A stretch of DNA of 64,000 nucleotides from JABCZS01 sp041660525 (lineage in GTDB: Bacteria > Pseudomonadota > Gammaproteobacteria > JABCZS01), in contig JBAZWD010000010.1 of NCBI GenBank assembly GCA_041660525.1, positions 1-64,000 of the forward strand, given 5' to 3'. Shown piece by piece: positions 16,801 to 25,009 of this stretch. Positions within the stretch are counted from its first letter, which is position 1, and each line of letters begins with the position of its first letter. Below the pieces are notes generated by a model. The model did no database searches. It was not told where the DNA came from and saw only the letters and a program-made list of their open reading frames with translations. Made by a program: the position numbers and the translations under genes.

Positions 16801-17715
16801 ATGGGCACGGGCCATGATCACGCAAACTTAGGAAAAAGCAATGAACGGGCACTGACTATTGCCCTGATTTTAACATCAACTTTTCTTATTGCAGAAGCAA
16901 TAGGTGGTTTCATCACTGGTAGTCTGGCATTAATTTCAGATGCTGCGCACATGTTAACCGACGTCACTGCATTGACTATTGCACTTATTGCAATAAAAAT
17001 TGGACGCCGTCCAGCTGACAGCAGCAGAACATTTGGATATTTTCGATTTGAAGTTTTAGCTGCAGCAATAAATACCATCCTGCTGTTTGTAGTTGCCATT
17101 TATATTATATTTGAGGCCTACCAGAGATTACAATCTCCGCCCGAGATAAACTCAACAGGCATGTTAATTATTGCCAGTATTGGTTTGATTGTTAATATCA
17201 TTTCAATGAGAATACTAGCTCCCACAAAAGATAAGAGCCTTAATATGAAAGGAGCTTATCTCGAGGTATGGAGTGACATGCTAGGATCTATCGGCGTAAT
17301 TACTGGCGCAATCATTATTCGTTACACCGGACTCACGTGGGTCGATTCACTCATCGCAGTTCTTATTGGTCTTTGGGTTTTGCCACGTACATGGATTTTA
17401 TTAAAAGCCAGTGTGAACATCTTGTTAGAGGGTGTACCAGAGGGTATCGAATTAGAGAAGTTGAAAGAATCAATTCTAAGTATTGATGGGGTGCTAGATA
17501 TCCATGAGTTACACATCTGGGCGATTACCAATGATAAAGTTAGCTTGACTGCCCATGTGATAATTGATGAAAAAAAAGATTGCGAAAATTTATTGAACAT
17601 TATACGCAAACAACTAACCACACAATTTGGCATTTCACACACAACTTTACAACATGAACGTAAGAAATGTATTGATGATAAAAATACCTGTAATTTGCAT
17701 ACGTCTGAAAAATAG
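16801..17715 (+). CDS. czcD: CzcD-type cation diffusion facilitator
   Basis: This 304-residue inner-membrane exporter of Zn, Co or Cd has six transmembrane helices. The metal site residues lie in helix 2 (SDAAHMLTD) and helix 5 (VWSDMLGSIGV, VDSLIAVLIG). A cytoplasmic C-terminal domain contains HELHIW. The start follows AAGGAC. A strong terminator is found just after the stop. It fits the divalent-metal efflux theme of the element. Confidence 0.9.
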   Translation: MGTGHDHANLGKSNERALTIALILTSTFLIAEAIGGFITGSLALISDAAHMLTDVTALTIALIAIKIGRRPADSSRTFGYFRFEVLAAAINTILLFVVAIYIIFEAYQRLQSPPEINSTGMLIIASIGLIVNIISMRILAPTKDKSLNMKGAYLEVWSDMLGSIGVITGAIIIRYTGLTWVDSLIAVLIGLWVLPRTWILLKASVNILLEGVPEGIELEKLKESILSIDGVLDIHELHIWAITNDKVSLTAHVIIDEKKDCENLLNIIRKQLTTQFGISHTTLQHERKKCIDDKNTCNLHTSEK

Positions 17716-17740
17716 TAAATACATCATATGCTAGCACGGC

Positions 17741-17774
17741 ATTAAGGGGGCTGATTTTTTTCAGCCCCCTTAAT
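17741..17774. terminator. Bidirectional rho-independent terminator
   Basis: A perfect 14-bp stem (ATTAAGGGGGCTGA and its complement) encloses a loop of six T. AT-rich sequence follows on both sides. It separates the CzcD-type gene from the convergent gene at 17785 and can serve both. Confidence 0.88.
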
Positions 17775-17784
17775 TATTTAAATT

Positions 17785-18945
17785 TTAACAAAACCGAATT
17801 TTATTAAATACCGTTTCACAACAATTATCCTTTTGTATAGGAGATGTATTAATACTGCTAGAATAATCTGCTGATAACAATGGAACGGTTTGGCTAGATC
17901 TTTCTGAAATTGACTTCTTAATCTCTTGTATTTTTTTAGAAACCATTTCATTGGCATATTCTAAGGCAGGGTAAATGAACATAAAAGCCGTATTCACTTT
18001 AGGTATCGAAGCAAGAGTACCTAAAGTGACGCATGTATTATGATTACTGTTACTCGTTTCTCCAAATTCATAACCCATGATAAAGCTTAATGAAGAAGAT
18101 GCGCAGGCAAGCGACAAACTCAGTGTTCCTAAAGCAACTGATATTTCTTTTCTATGAATTTTTTGTAAAAGCTCACTCATTTTTTCTAAATCCAATAGTG
18201 TTTGCAACAGATTTCCCAAAACACCAATTGTAAATAAAATGCTATTGTTTGGAGAATCTTTTTCCTCCAAAATATTACGTCTTAATTCATCTACAATGGT
18301 AGCGAATGAAAAAAGTATCAGCGTACTGCCTGCCATAGTAATCCCATAGCTAATTGTTGGACGTGGGAAGTTTTCTGTATCTGTGGTGGAAATAGCAGCA
18401 GTATCACTGGAATTTTTTTTCATAAGATAGGATGCTAATTTTTTAATATTTTCAATATCCAAACTGCCTAAGAGTGCTTCTATTATTTCCATGCCCCCCA
18501 AGGATAGAGGAATAGCTAATGCTAGCCATTTTGGGTCATATTCAAAATCATATTCTTCATCCTGAATCCCCGTCAGTATATAAGCCCCAATTCCTGCACA
18601 ACTAGCTACTGATAAAGTAACCATTGCTTGGAAAAGTTTTTTCCCCAGAGCTTTATTAGAGGGTTCGGGTTTATTAATAAGTTGACGAACCTTACTGACT
18701 AAATCCGACATTTGCGCAAGATAGCGTATTGATGTGCCTGGAACTCCTAAGGTATTGATAATGGCACGTCCTGCTGTGTTATCAAAAATAGGCATTTGTT
18801 TGACAAGAATTTTTTGGGTAGTCGTTATGTAATATGCACTGCCAAAATAAGTTGCCCCTCCGGCAATTGCAGCTGTCCCAGCAGAATAAAGCCAATTACA
18901 AATAAGGCTGGTAGATGAGGAAGTAGATAAATGAGTGTTCTTCAT
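17785..18945 (-). CDS. Multi-pass membrane protein, unknown
   Basis: The protein is 386 residues when started at the Met at 18945, which follows a GGAGAAA ribosome site; the frame opens further at 18984. It has hydrophobic segments near the N-terminus (about 15-35) and around residues 105-125, 140-160, 205-225, 235-255 and 275-300, with a hydrophilic C-terminal tail. No family is recognised. The layout (paired helices, cytoplasmic tail) resembles secreted effectors of intracellular bacteria, but this is only a guess. Confidence 0.55.
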   Translation of the reverse strand: MKNTHLSTSSSTSLICNWLYSAGTAAIAGGATYFGSAYYITTTQKILVKQMPIFDNTAGRAIINTLGVPGTSIRYLAQMSDLVSKVRQLINKPEPSNKALGKKLFQAMVTLSVASCAGIGAYILTGIQDEEYDFEYDPKWLALAIPLSLGGMEIIEALLGSLDIENIKKLASYLMKKNSSDTAAISTTDTENFPRPTISYGITMAGSTLILFSFATIVDELRRNILEEKDSPNNSILFTIGVLGNLLQTLLDLEKMSELLQKIHRKEISVALGTLSLSLACASSSLSFIMGYEFGETSNSNHNTCVTLGTLASIPKVNTAFMFIYPALEYANEMVSKKIQEIKKSISERSSQTVPLLSADYSSSINTSPIQKDNCCETVFNKIRFC

Positions 18946-19033
18946 GGTGTTTCTCCAATATAAAAAGTAAGGGCGATCGGACAAAATGATATGTGTCCAT
19001 AAGTGTTAAGATCGCAAAGAAATTTGAGATAAC

Positions 19034-19378
19034 CTAGGCAGTCACTCGAGGAGGGCGTTTTATACCATCAGGGCAATGAGATACAGGAGAATTATAACTT
19101 TCAGAAAAATTTTGACTCACAGTCAGTGTAATTGGATGTCCATAAAAAGTATTGATAGCATGGCCATAATGGCACCAATGACCACAATTATGTTGCATAG
19201 TAGTATCAGAGGAGGATGAATCATCATCTTGCGAGTTTTGAGCAGTATCTGTAGTAGAGGCTACACATTCTCCTCCTATACAGAGGTTATTAATGTCAAA
19301 AGCATGAGCCCCTGGCGACATCAAAAATGCTCCAACCAAAAAAATGAGGGAAAAAAGTGTATATAGCATTCTGTGCAT
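19034..19378 (-). CDS. Secreted Cys/His-rich small protein
   Basis: This 114-residue protein has a clear signal peptide (cleavage after about residue 26, GAHA). The mature part has a Ser/Asp-rich stretch and a cluster of possible metal ligands (HNCGHWCHYGHAINTFYGH). It lies between two metal exporters of the cation diffusion type, so periplasmic metal binding is plausible. No family was recognised. Confidence 0.6.
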   Translation of the reverse strand: MHRMLYTLFSLIFLVGAFLMSPGAHAFDINNLCIGGECVASTTDTAQNSQDDDSSSSDTTMQHNCGHWCHYGHAINTFYGHPITLTVSQNFSESYNSPVSHCPDGIKRPPRVTA

Positions 19379-19514
19379 CTTGGCATTGTATATGATTTCT
19401 ATTGGTATGAAAATGATTTTATATTTATTTCTCAGGTCTTACCAAGGGGGAGTAGCGATATAAGCCTTTGTTAATAATTAAAAATTTACTATTTTAGAAA
19501 ACTGGCAAATTCTT

Positions 19515-20118
19515 TTATTTCATCTTCTCCATATTTTGCTTAGATCCATCTTTTAAAATTCCTAATGCTTCTTTCATAACATAAAGACTGATCATGGCCC
19601 CTATCAGTAAATCTGGATAATTAGAATTTGAGAAAGCCACGAGAATACCGGACATTATTACGCCAAGATTGGCAATTACATCAGTACGTGTAAATACCCA
19701 GGCGGCACGGAGATGAACATCGCCTTGCTGGAAACGTTGCAGCAGCCGTAACACCGTAACATTAACAAATAAAGAAATGCTGGCAATGCCTATCATGAAA
19801 AGGCTTTCTGGTTCACTGCCAAACCAATAACGACGGCCTACGTCTATTAGAATTACAAATCCTAAAATAAGAAGAAGGCTACCGCTAAGAGTAGCAACGA
19901 TTGTTTTGAATCGTATACTACGGCCTATGGCTAACAGAGCCAATGCATATACAAAAGAATCGGCTAACATATCTAATGCATCAGCGATGAGTCCTGTGGA
20001 TTGCGCAATGACCCCGCCTATCAGGCCAACAAAAAACATAGTTGCATTAAGCCCAAGCGCCCAGAATAGATTTTTTTTCTTTAATTGTCGTTGCCGTATA
20101 TGCGCAGTTACAGGTCAT
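19515..20118 (-). pseudogene. CDF cation exporter with frameshift in an A8 tract
   Basis: The body (from about 20070 to 19515) is a cation diffusion facilitator: NLFWALGLNAT, then STGLIADALDMLADS and FTRTDVIANLGV. The natural N-terminus, MTCNCAYTATTIKEK, starts at ATG 20118 but is in another frame. A run of eight A at about 20071-20078 joins the two. With seven A the frame would be continuous. A start at Met 20039 would lose the first helix. This may be a pseudogene, a slippage switch or a sequencing error. Confidence 0.75.
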
Positions 20119-20306
20119 AGTTTTCTATCATTTATAATAATGTAAGCAGTATACCTTATGCTCTATAAAACAGCAATTTGGTTTTTTGAAGATATTTTTA
20201 TTTAGAACTTCAGTTAACAAATGCAAAGCAAAATTATATGACAACCATATAAATTATATTTTTTAAATTGATTTATTACTTGCAAAGAACATAATGGACA
20301 GCAAAC

Positions 20307-20609
20307 TTATACTCGTCCAACTTCATTGTTATTTGGTACTGTATTTGACCTAACCAAATGCGCCATGGTAACGGGATCGTTTTGAATGCACAATAAATAT
20401 GCACGGCTAGCGGATTCAGGCTCACGCTTGTGCTGTTCCCATTTTTTGATACTCTCTAAACCAATGCGATATGTTTTTGAAAATTCACTTTGAGAAAGGT
20501 TAAGTTCCTTGCGAAGTTTGGCCACATCAGGTGTGGCTTCCAAGCTAACCAAACCCTCTTCTTTAGCTTCCATAAGAGCCGCTATAAGTTTTTCGCCTAT
20601 TTTACTCAT
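20307..20609 (-). CDS. HigA-like XRE antitoxin
   Basis: This 100-residue protein has a helix-turn-helix (LNLSQSEFSKTYRIGLESIKKWEQ) typical of HigA/NadS antitoxins that follow their toxin gene. It overlaps the toxin gene by 8 bases and should neutralise the toxin and repress the operon. Confidence 0.85.
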   Translation of the reverse strand: MSKIGEKLIAALMEAKEEGLVSLEATPDVAKLRKELNLSQSEFSKTYRIGLESIKKWEQHKREPESASRAYLLCIQNDPVTMAHLVRSNTVPNNNEVGRV

Positions 20610-20940
20610 CTTTGTACCTCTCTAATAATTCAGGTAATAGTTTACGCAATATATTTTTTTCACTTGTGCTAATGTTTGCCTTCTCTGACTTTTTATATAG
20701 CATCAGCAACAAAATAAGCTGTGTGCCGTCAAAATAATACAATACGCGCACACCCCCTCGTTTGCCTTTTCCGTCCTTGCCAGTCTGCCAGCGCATTTTA
20801 CGTACGCCGCCTGTGCCTTGGATGATCACCCCCTGCTTGGGGGCTAAAACCAAAGAATCAGTTAGATCGTTCAAAGCCTCTTGGGATAAAAGCTTCTTTG
20901 CATCCCTCATAAAGGCCGGCGTTGCCTTAATTGTGCTCAT
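20602..20940 (-). CDS. HigB/RelE-like toxin
   Basis: This 112-residue toxin of the RelE superfamily has the pattern FMRDAKKLLSQEAL, then GVRKMRWQ, RVLYYFD and LLLMLYKKSEK. Such toxins cleave mRNA on the ribosome. It is the first gene of a toxin-antitoxin operon, the order usual for higBA. A small palindrome sits 21 bp before the start. It probably stabilises element C. Confidence 0.85.
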   Translation of the reverse strand: MSTIKATPAFMRDAKKLLSQEALNDLTDSLVLAPKQGVIIQGTGGVRKMRWQTGKDGKGKRGGVRVLYYFDGTQLILLLMLYKKSEKANISTSEKNILRKLLPELLERYKDE

Positions 20941-20960
20941 CCTAGCTCCCGCTAACTATA

Positions 20961-20971
20961 GTACAATGTAC
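20961..20971. promoter_or_regulatory. Operator-like palindrome of the HigBA-like operon
   Basis: GTACA-A-TGTAC, a perfect palindrome, lies 21 bp before the toxin ATG in a promoter-like AT-rich stretch. It is a candidate HigA binding site. Confidence 0.4.
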
Positions 20972-21118
20972 CATAACCTGCAATTAATGTCTATACCTTT
21001 AATCCTGCTGTCCGCGATATCATAAACAAGGTTTTCAAACTGCAAATAATAACGAGGCATCTTACGTGGTAGGAACGCTAATCTTTCGTTATTAGCTACA
21101 ATTCTTGAAGTTATTACG

Positions 21119-21301
21119 CTATTCATAAATTTCTTTCCTATTTTGTTTACTACTTCTTTGCGTCAAATTAAATGCTGCATTCGCAACCAACAGAATGTTT
21201 TCTGCTTCATCAATTTCTTTTTGAGTAGGTCTGTCATTCCCCTGCCGCTCTAGCCATGCAATGGCCCGCATATTGATTAACTGTCTATAACTTAGTTTCA
21301 T
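21119..21301 (-). CDS. Small hypothetical protein
   Basis: This 60-residue protein starts at the Met at 21301, which has GAGGACAG upstream; the frame also opens at 21325. It is helical and charged, with SYRQLINMRAIAWLERQ at its start. It is not recognised. It lies next to the J-domain gene on the same strand in what may be a short plasmid-type operon. Confidence 0.45.
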   Translation of the reverse strand: MKLSYRQLINMRAIAWLERQGNDRPTQKEIDEAENILLVANAAFNLTQRSSKQNRKEIYE

Positions 21302-21378
21302 ATGTAGCTGTCCTCTTATTAGCACGCAATCCTTTGTAGGCTGCGTGTTGCAAATTCCTAGGTGATTTGAATTTCATG

Positions 21379-21822
21379 TTAATAACAGCCTACTAACTGT
21401 CTTTGCTCTAAGTGAATATTTTGACTGCCGTGTGTTCCCCCATTTGATGGATGGAAGTACCAACACATTTTCGGTGCCCATTTATAACCCGCTGCTTTGA
21501 GGACTTCGCGATATAGCTTTGTATTGCCACTTACCCACACCCAACTACCGCATATTTCAATCTCAAGTCCCAAAGTGATAATGGCGTTCAGAGCTTCGTT
21601 AATGGCTTCGCCGTAATTTTGTTGATGATGGTCAGTTACATCTCCTGAGAAGTCTTTGAGAGCCTCATATGCTTGATTAACTAGCTTCATCATCTCTTGC
21701 CCTGCGGGGTTACGATCGGGATGGTAAAGCGAGCAGGCTTTGCGATATGCAGCTTTAATATCAGAAGGACTGATTGTCGCTTTAGTTACCCCCAATATTG
21801 ATAATGCGTCTTTGGTATTCAT
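21379..21822 (-). CDS. J-domain protein of mobile-element type
   Basis: This 147-residue protein has a J domain in residues 1-65 including the HPD motif (YHPDRNPAG). Its C-terminal domain has the pattern IEICGSWVWVSGNT, then GYKWAPKMCWYFHP, seen in short DnaJ-like proteins of plasmids and ICEs. It could recruit DnaK to replication or transfer proteins of the element. It is divergent from the DUF6471 gene across an operator-rich gap. Confidence 0.85.
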   Translation of the reverse strand: MNTKDALSILGVTKATISPSDIKAAYRKACSLYHPDRNPAGQEMMKLVNQAYEALKDFSGDVTDHHQQNYGEAINEALNAIITLGLEIEICGSWVWVSGNTKLYREVLKAAGYKWAPKMCWYFHPSNGGTHGSQNIHLEQRQLVGCY

Positions 21823-21871
21823 TTGATTTGCTCCTAAATAAAATTGTTAACTCTTTAAGGTTTGCAACAAA

Positions 21872-21971
21872 AGATGCTTATATACATCTATAATAGCTTA
21901 TTAGCATCATAAGTCAACAGTTTTTTGCAATTTTAGATGTTTATTTGTATGATTAGATGTAAATAAACATC
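21872..21971. promoter_or_regulatory. Operator array between DnaJ-like and DUF6471 genes
   Basis: Several related sites occur in this divergent promoter region. A palindrome built on AGATG/CATCT lies at 21872-21889. A perfect 11-bp inverted repeat GATGTTTATTT/AAATAAACATC lies at 21936-21946 and 21961-21971. The last site is itself the palindrome GATGTaaataaACATC (21956-21971). They suggest cooperative autoregulation, perhaps by the DUF6471 protein. Confidence 0.5.
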
Positions 21972-21983
21972 ATTTGGTGAGTC

Positions 21984-22247
21984 ATGAAAGATAACAATGC
22001 GCAATGGGGCAAAATAGTTTCTAAAATTATCAAAGCAGAACTTGCAAAACGGGGCATTAATTATCCAGAGCTTGTTGAGCGGCTAAATGCCCAAGGTATT
22101 TCTGATATTAAAGTAGATGATTTACGCGCGAGATTATCGCGAGGGAATTTTAGTGCTGCTTTATTTATCCAGTGTTTGAGAGCTATAGGGGTCGTTAACC
22201 TTTCTCTTGAAAATAGCCTTTTTGAGGAATCATCTAAAGAATCATAA
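21984..22247 (+). CDS. DUF6471-domain protein
   Basis: This 87-residue protein follows the DUF6471 pattern (WGKIVSKIIKAELAKRGINYPELVERL, then RLSRGNFSAALFIQCLRAIG). It resembles a small helix-turn-helix regulator. It lies directly before the oriT-like region and the transfer genes, so regulation of transfer is plausible. Confidence 0.75.
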   Translation: MKDNNAQWGKIVSKIIKAELAKRGINYPELVERLNAQGISDIKVDDLRARLSRGNFSAALFIQCLRAIGVVNLSLENSLFEESSKES

Positions 22248-22350
22248 TTTAGCAACAACTCATCATCACAAAATTATCAGAATAAAATTTTAAATCGCAA
22301 TATTTTTTATTCCCAAAAACTCGTCATTTTAATACCCAGTCATTAACCGC
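22248..22350. other. Left flank of the oriT-like region
   Basis: This AT-rich, non-coding stretch lies between the DUF6471 gene and the candidate oriT. No distinct signal was seen. Confidence 0.35.
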
Positions 22351-22585
22351 AGTATTAGCGCTCAATCGCGCCTGTAGAAGCCTAAAACTAACACACCTGT
22401 CGCAACAAGGTTGCTGTCAGTTTTTTAGTATAAATGAATGTTTTATATGATAAATTTGATGTTTTATAAAAATTCACTATGATTTCAATTTGAAATCTTT
22501 TTGAAATCAAATTGATTTCAAATTTTAAAAACTGATGTCACAATTTTTTTTGGCTGCTTTCATTTTGAAATCAGCTTTTCGTTCA
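22351..22585. other. oriT: Candidate oriT of element C
   Basis: This non-coding block lies directly upstream of the RHH-traD-traI operon, the usual place of oriT in MOBF systems. It holds the nic-like string CGCGCCT/GTAG (22368-22377) and a 26-bp block identical to element B (22391-22416) with the palindrome GCAACaagGTTGC. It also holds palindromic repeats built on TTTGAAATCA (about 22480-22575). The repeats are likely sites for the RHH accessory protein. Strand and exact nic position are inferred. Confidence 0.65.
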
Positions 22586-22769
22586 ATCATTATATTTCAA
22601 TGTGTTACAAGCCTTATTTCTTAAGGCTTAAAAAATTTTAAAAAGCATTTTTGATGTCAGGGAAAACTATTTTTACCTGGCTTTTCTCTTGCCAAAATAT
22701 GTAAAAAAATGCGTTTTGTCCTCCATCTGGGACAGCTTCTATTCTATCTTCCCAGTGCAAGGAGGAAAT

Positions 22770-23111
22770 ATGAAGCAAACACAAATCTCATTACGGCTCA
22801 ACAGATCTGAATACGAGCAAGTAAAACGATATGCCAAAAAAAATCATTTGACTATCAATCAAACTTTACGTGATTTGCTTGACGGTAAGCGCTGTTTTTG
22901 CCTACACCAAAATCTTTTGAATCATCCCAGCACACATAGCAGTACCAAAGATACAGACGATGAAAAACTGATGATTGCCGCAAAAACCTTTGAGCTAGTT
23001 TATGAAAGTCTAATACTACTTCGTGATTTTACTGCTATCACAAATCCTGAATTAACAGACTTAGCCACTGAAAAACGCCTTACTTATTTTGAAGAAGCTG
23101 AAGAAAGTTGA
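22770..23111 (+). CDS. RHH relaxosome accessory protein
   Basis: This protein of 113 residues starts at the Met at 22770, which has a perfect AAGGAGG; the frame extends upstream to 22689 without a ribosome site. A ribbon-helix-helix is visible in residues 1-40 (QISLRLNRSEYEQVKRYAKKNHLTI). In MOBF systems such proteins (TrwA, TraY or TraM type) bind oriT repeats and help the relaxase. Its stop overlaps traD by 4 bases. Confidence 0.8.
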   Translation: MKQTQISLRLNRSEYEQVKRYAKKNHLTINQTLRDLLDGKRCFCLHQNLLNHPSTHSSTKDTDDEKLMIAAKTFELVYESLILLRDFTAITNPELTDLATEKRLTYFEEAEES

Positions 23112-25009
23112 TGAATTATTTTACTCGTGGCGGTCAGATTTTTATTCATCAAGTATTGATGTGGACACAGGTAGTGATGAAGCTCACCGTTTTTTTTCTA
23201 TTGCTTTATGTCGCGCTTGTAGTGGGTACGTTTTGGCACAAGACCAGTCACTTTGAACATAGTCTTGCTTGGCAGTATTGGTTAACCCAATCCTTTTCAA
23301 GCAACCATGCGATGGTAGTCGTTGAATGGTATCAGGGCAACACCTATTCTTTGCGGGCTGATGAGTTCCTAGCAAACCAAAGTGTGCAATATGTTGTTAA
23401 GGGCGTTAAACATAAATTTGTAATCCAGGTCCGAAAAATTGCCATATGGATGGTTGGATTATATTTCGTAGCTATCTGTTTATTGATACTCAAGGGCTTC
23501 ACACAATCCCGACGTAAATTTCTGCGTGGCTCAAAGCTAATCTCTCCTGAAGCTCTAACACGCCATTTACAATTAAGATTTAAAGCGTCTCGTATCACTC
23601 TCGGTGGTGTTCCTTTAGTCAAAGAAACTCGCCGCAAACATATTTTGTTAATTGGAGCGACTGGCAGCGGTAAGACACAAGGAATATTAGAATTATTAAA
23701 AGGCTTTCGTGATGAAGGCTATAAAGTTATTATCCTCGATCCTGAATGTACAGCCGTTAAATATTTTTACCGCAATACCCATGACATAATCATCAATCCT
23801 ATGGATGCTAGGGCTAAACCTTGGCATTTTTGGTCAGACGCAAGAAACGAATCACAGCTTGAGTATATTGCCGCAAGTCTCGTTCCTGAACCTAAAAGCG
23901 GAGCAGATCCCTTTTGGCATCAAGCCGCGCGTGTTTTATTTTTAGAGACAGCCAAAGTTGTTATGCGTGAACGTAGCAAATATCAGGGCGATGTGAATGG
24001 CAAGCCTGGGGTGAAGCGGCTGCTATCTCTTTTAACGACAGCTAATTTAAAAGTCCTAGAAGAAGCATTAAAAGGCACTGTAGCAGAATCCCTAGTAAGC
24101 AGCGATGCGGAGAAACTAGCCCTAAGCGTAAAATCTACCTTGTCTGCCTATATGCGTTGCCTTGAACTACTTGAGGATAAAGATCTTGGGTTTAGCATTC
24201 GCGAGTGGGTACATGATAAAAATGATGCATGGCTTTTTATAACCTCACGTGAGGACATGCATGAAACATTCAAGCCGCTGCTGTCTGTGATACTAGATGT
24301 CGTCTCTAATGAGCTTTTGACGCTGGATGAAAACCCCTCACGCAAGATTGCTGTAGTTATTGATGAGGAAGCAAGCCTTAATCCTTCGCGTTCTTTGCAA
24401 GAAGTAAGGGCTAGAGGCAGCAAACGCGGCATTCAAGTGATCTCTGGTTATCAAACCACCGCTCAGGCGGTAGCCCTTTCAAATAGTGCCAGCGCCCAAG
24501 CCCTTTCCTCGATGTACGGCACGAGGGTCTATTTTATGTGCAACGATGCCGATTCAGCGCGCCAAGCTTCGCGTGATTTGGGTCAACAAGAAATTATTGA
24601 AAATAATGAACAGATTTCCTTCGGCGCTAACACTATCCGTGATGGCGTAAGTTTAAGCCAACAACGTAGAGTTGTTGATTTGGTGATGCCAGAACAAATC
24701 ATGAACCTTAAACCTCTCAATGCTTATTTACGCCTTTCAGGCAATTATCCCATTACACAAATAAAGGTAGCCATATCTCCATTTAACCCCATTGCTGACG
24801 GCTTTGTGACAAAACATTTAGCTATTCCCACTACGGAGTTGCTCAAGAAGGATAAAGACCAAGGCCCTACACACGATAATAAAGAAAACATTGAAACAGT
24901 ACCAGAAAACAACAGCGACCATACAGCAACACCGCTCAATCAAAATGAAAAAGAAAAGCGTATAGAACGATTTTCCACATCAAAAGCAAATATCGATCGA
25001 GGTAAATAA
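23108..25009 (+). CDS. traD: TraD-type IV coupling protein
   Basis: This 633-residue inner-membrane ATPase links the relaxosome to the mating channel. It has two N-terminal membrane helices (about 24-42 and 112-130), Walker A GATGSGKT at 183-190, and Walker B in AVVIDEEASLN. The C-terminal 80 residues are charged and disordered, as in F TraD. It overlaps the gene before it and the relaxase gene after it, so the three form one transcription unit. Confidence 0.95.
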   Translation: MMNYFTRGGQIFIHQVLMWTQVVMKLTVFFLLLYVALVVGTFWHKTSHFEHSLAWQYWLTQSFSSNHAMVVVEWYQGNTYSLRADEFLANQSVQYVVKGVKHKFVIQVRKIAIWMVGLYFVAICLLILKGFTQSRRKFLRGSKLISPEALTRHLQLRFKASRITLGGVPLVKETRRKHILLIGATGSGKTQGILELLKGFRDEGYKVIILDPECTAVKYFYRNTHDIIINPMDARAKPWHFWSDARNESQLEYIAASLVPEPKSGADPFWHQAARVLFLETAKVVMRERSKYQGDVNGKPGVKRLLSLLTTANLKVLEEALKGTVAESLVSSDAEKLALSVKSTLSAYMRCLELLEDKDLGFSIREWVHDKNDAWLFITSREDMHETFKPLLSVILDVVSNELLTLDENPSRKIAVVIDEEASLNPSRSLQEVRARGSKRGIQVISGYQTTAQAVALSNSASAQALSSMYGTRVYFMCNDADSARQASRDLGQQEIIENNEQISFGANTIRDGVSLSQQRRVVDLVMPEQIMNLKPLNAYLRLSGNYPITQIKVAISPFNPIADGFVTKHLAIPTTELLKKDKDQGPTHDNKENIETVPENNSDHTATPLNQNEKEKRIERFSTSKANIDRGK

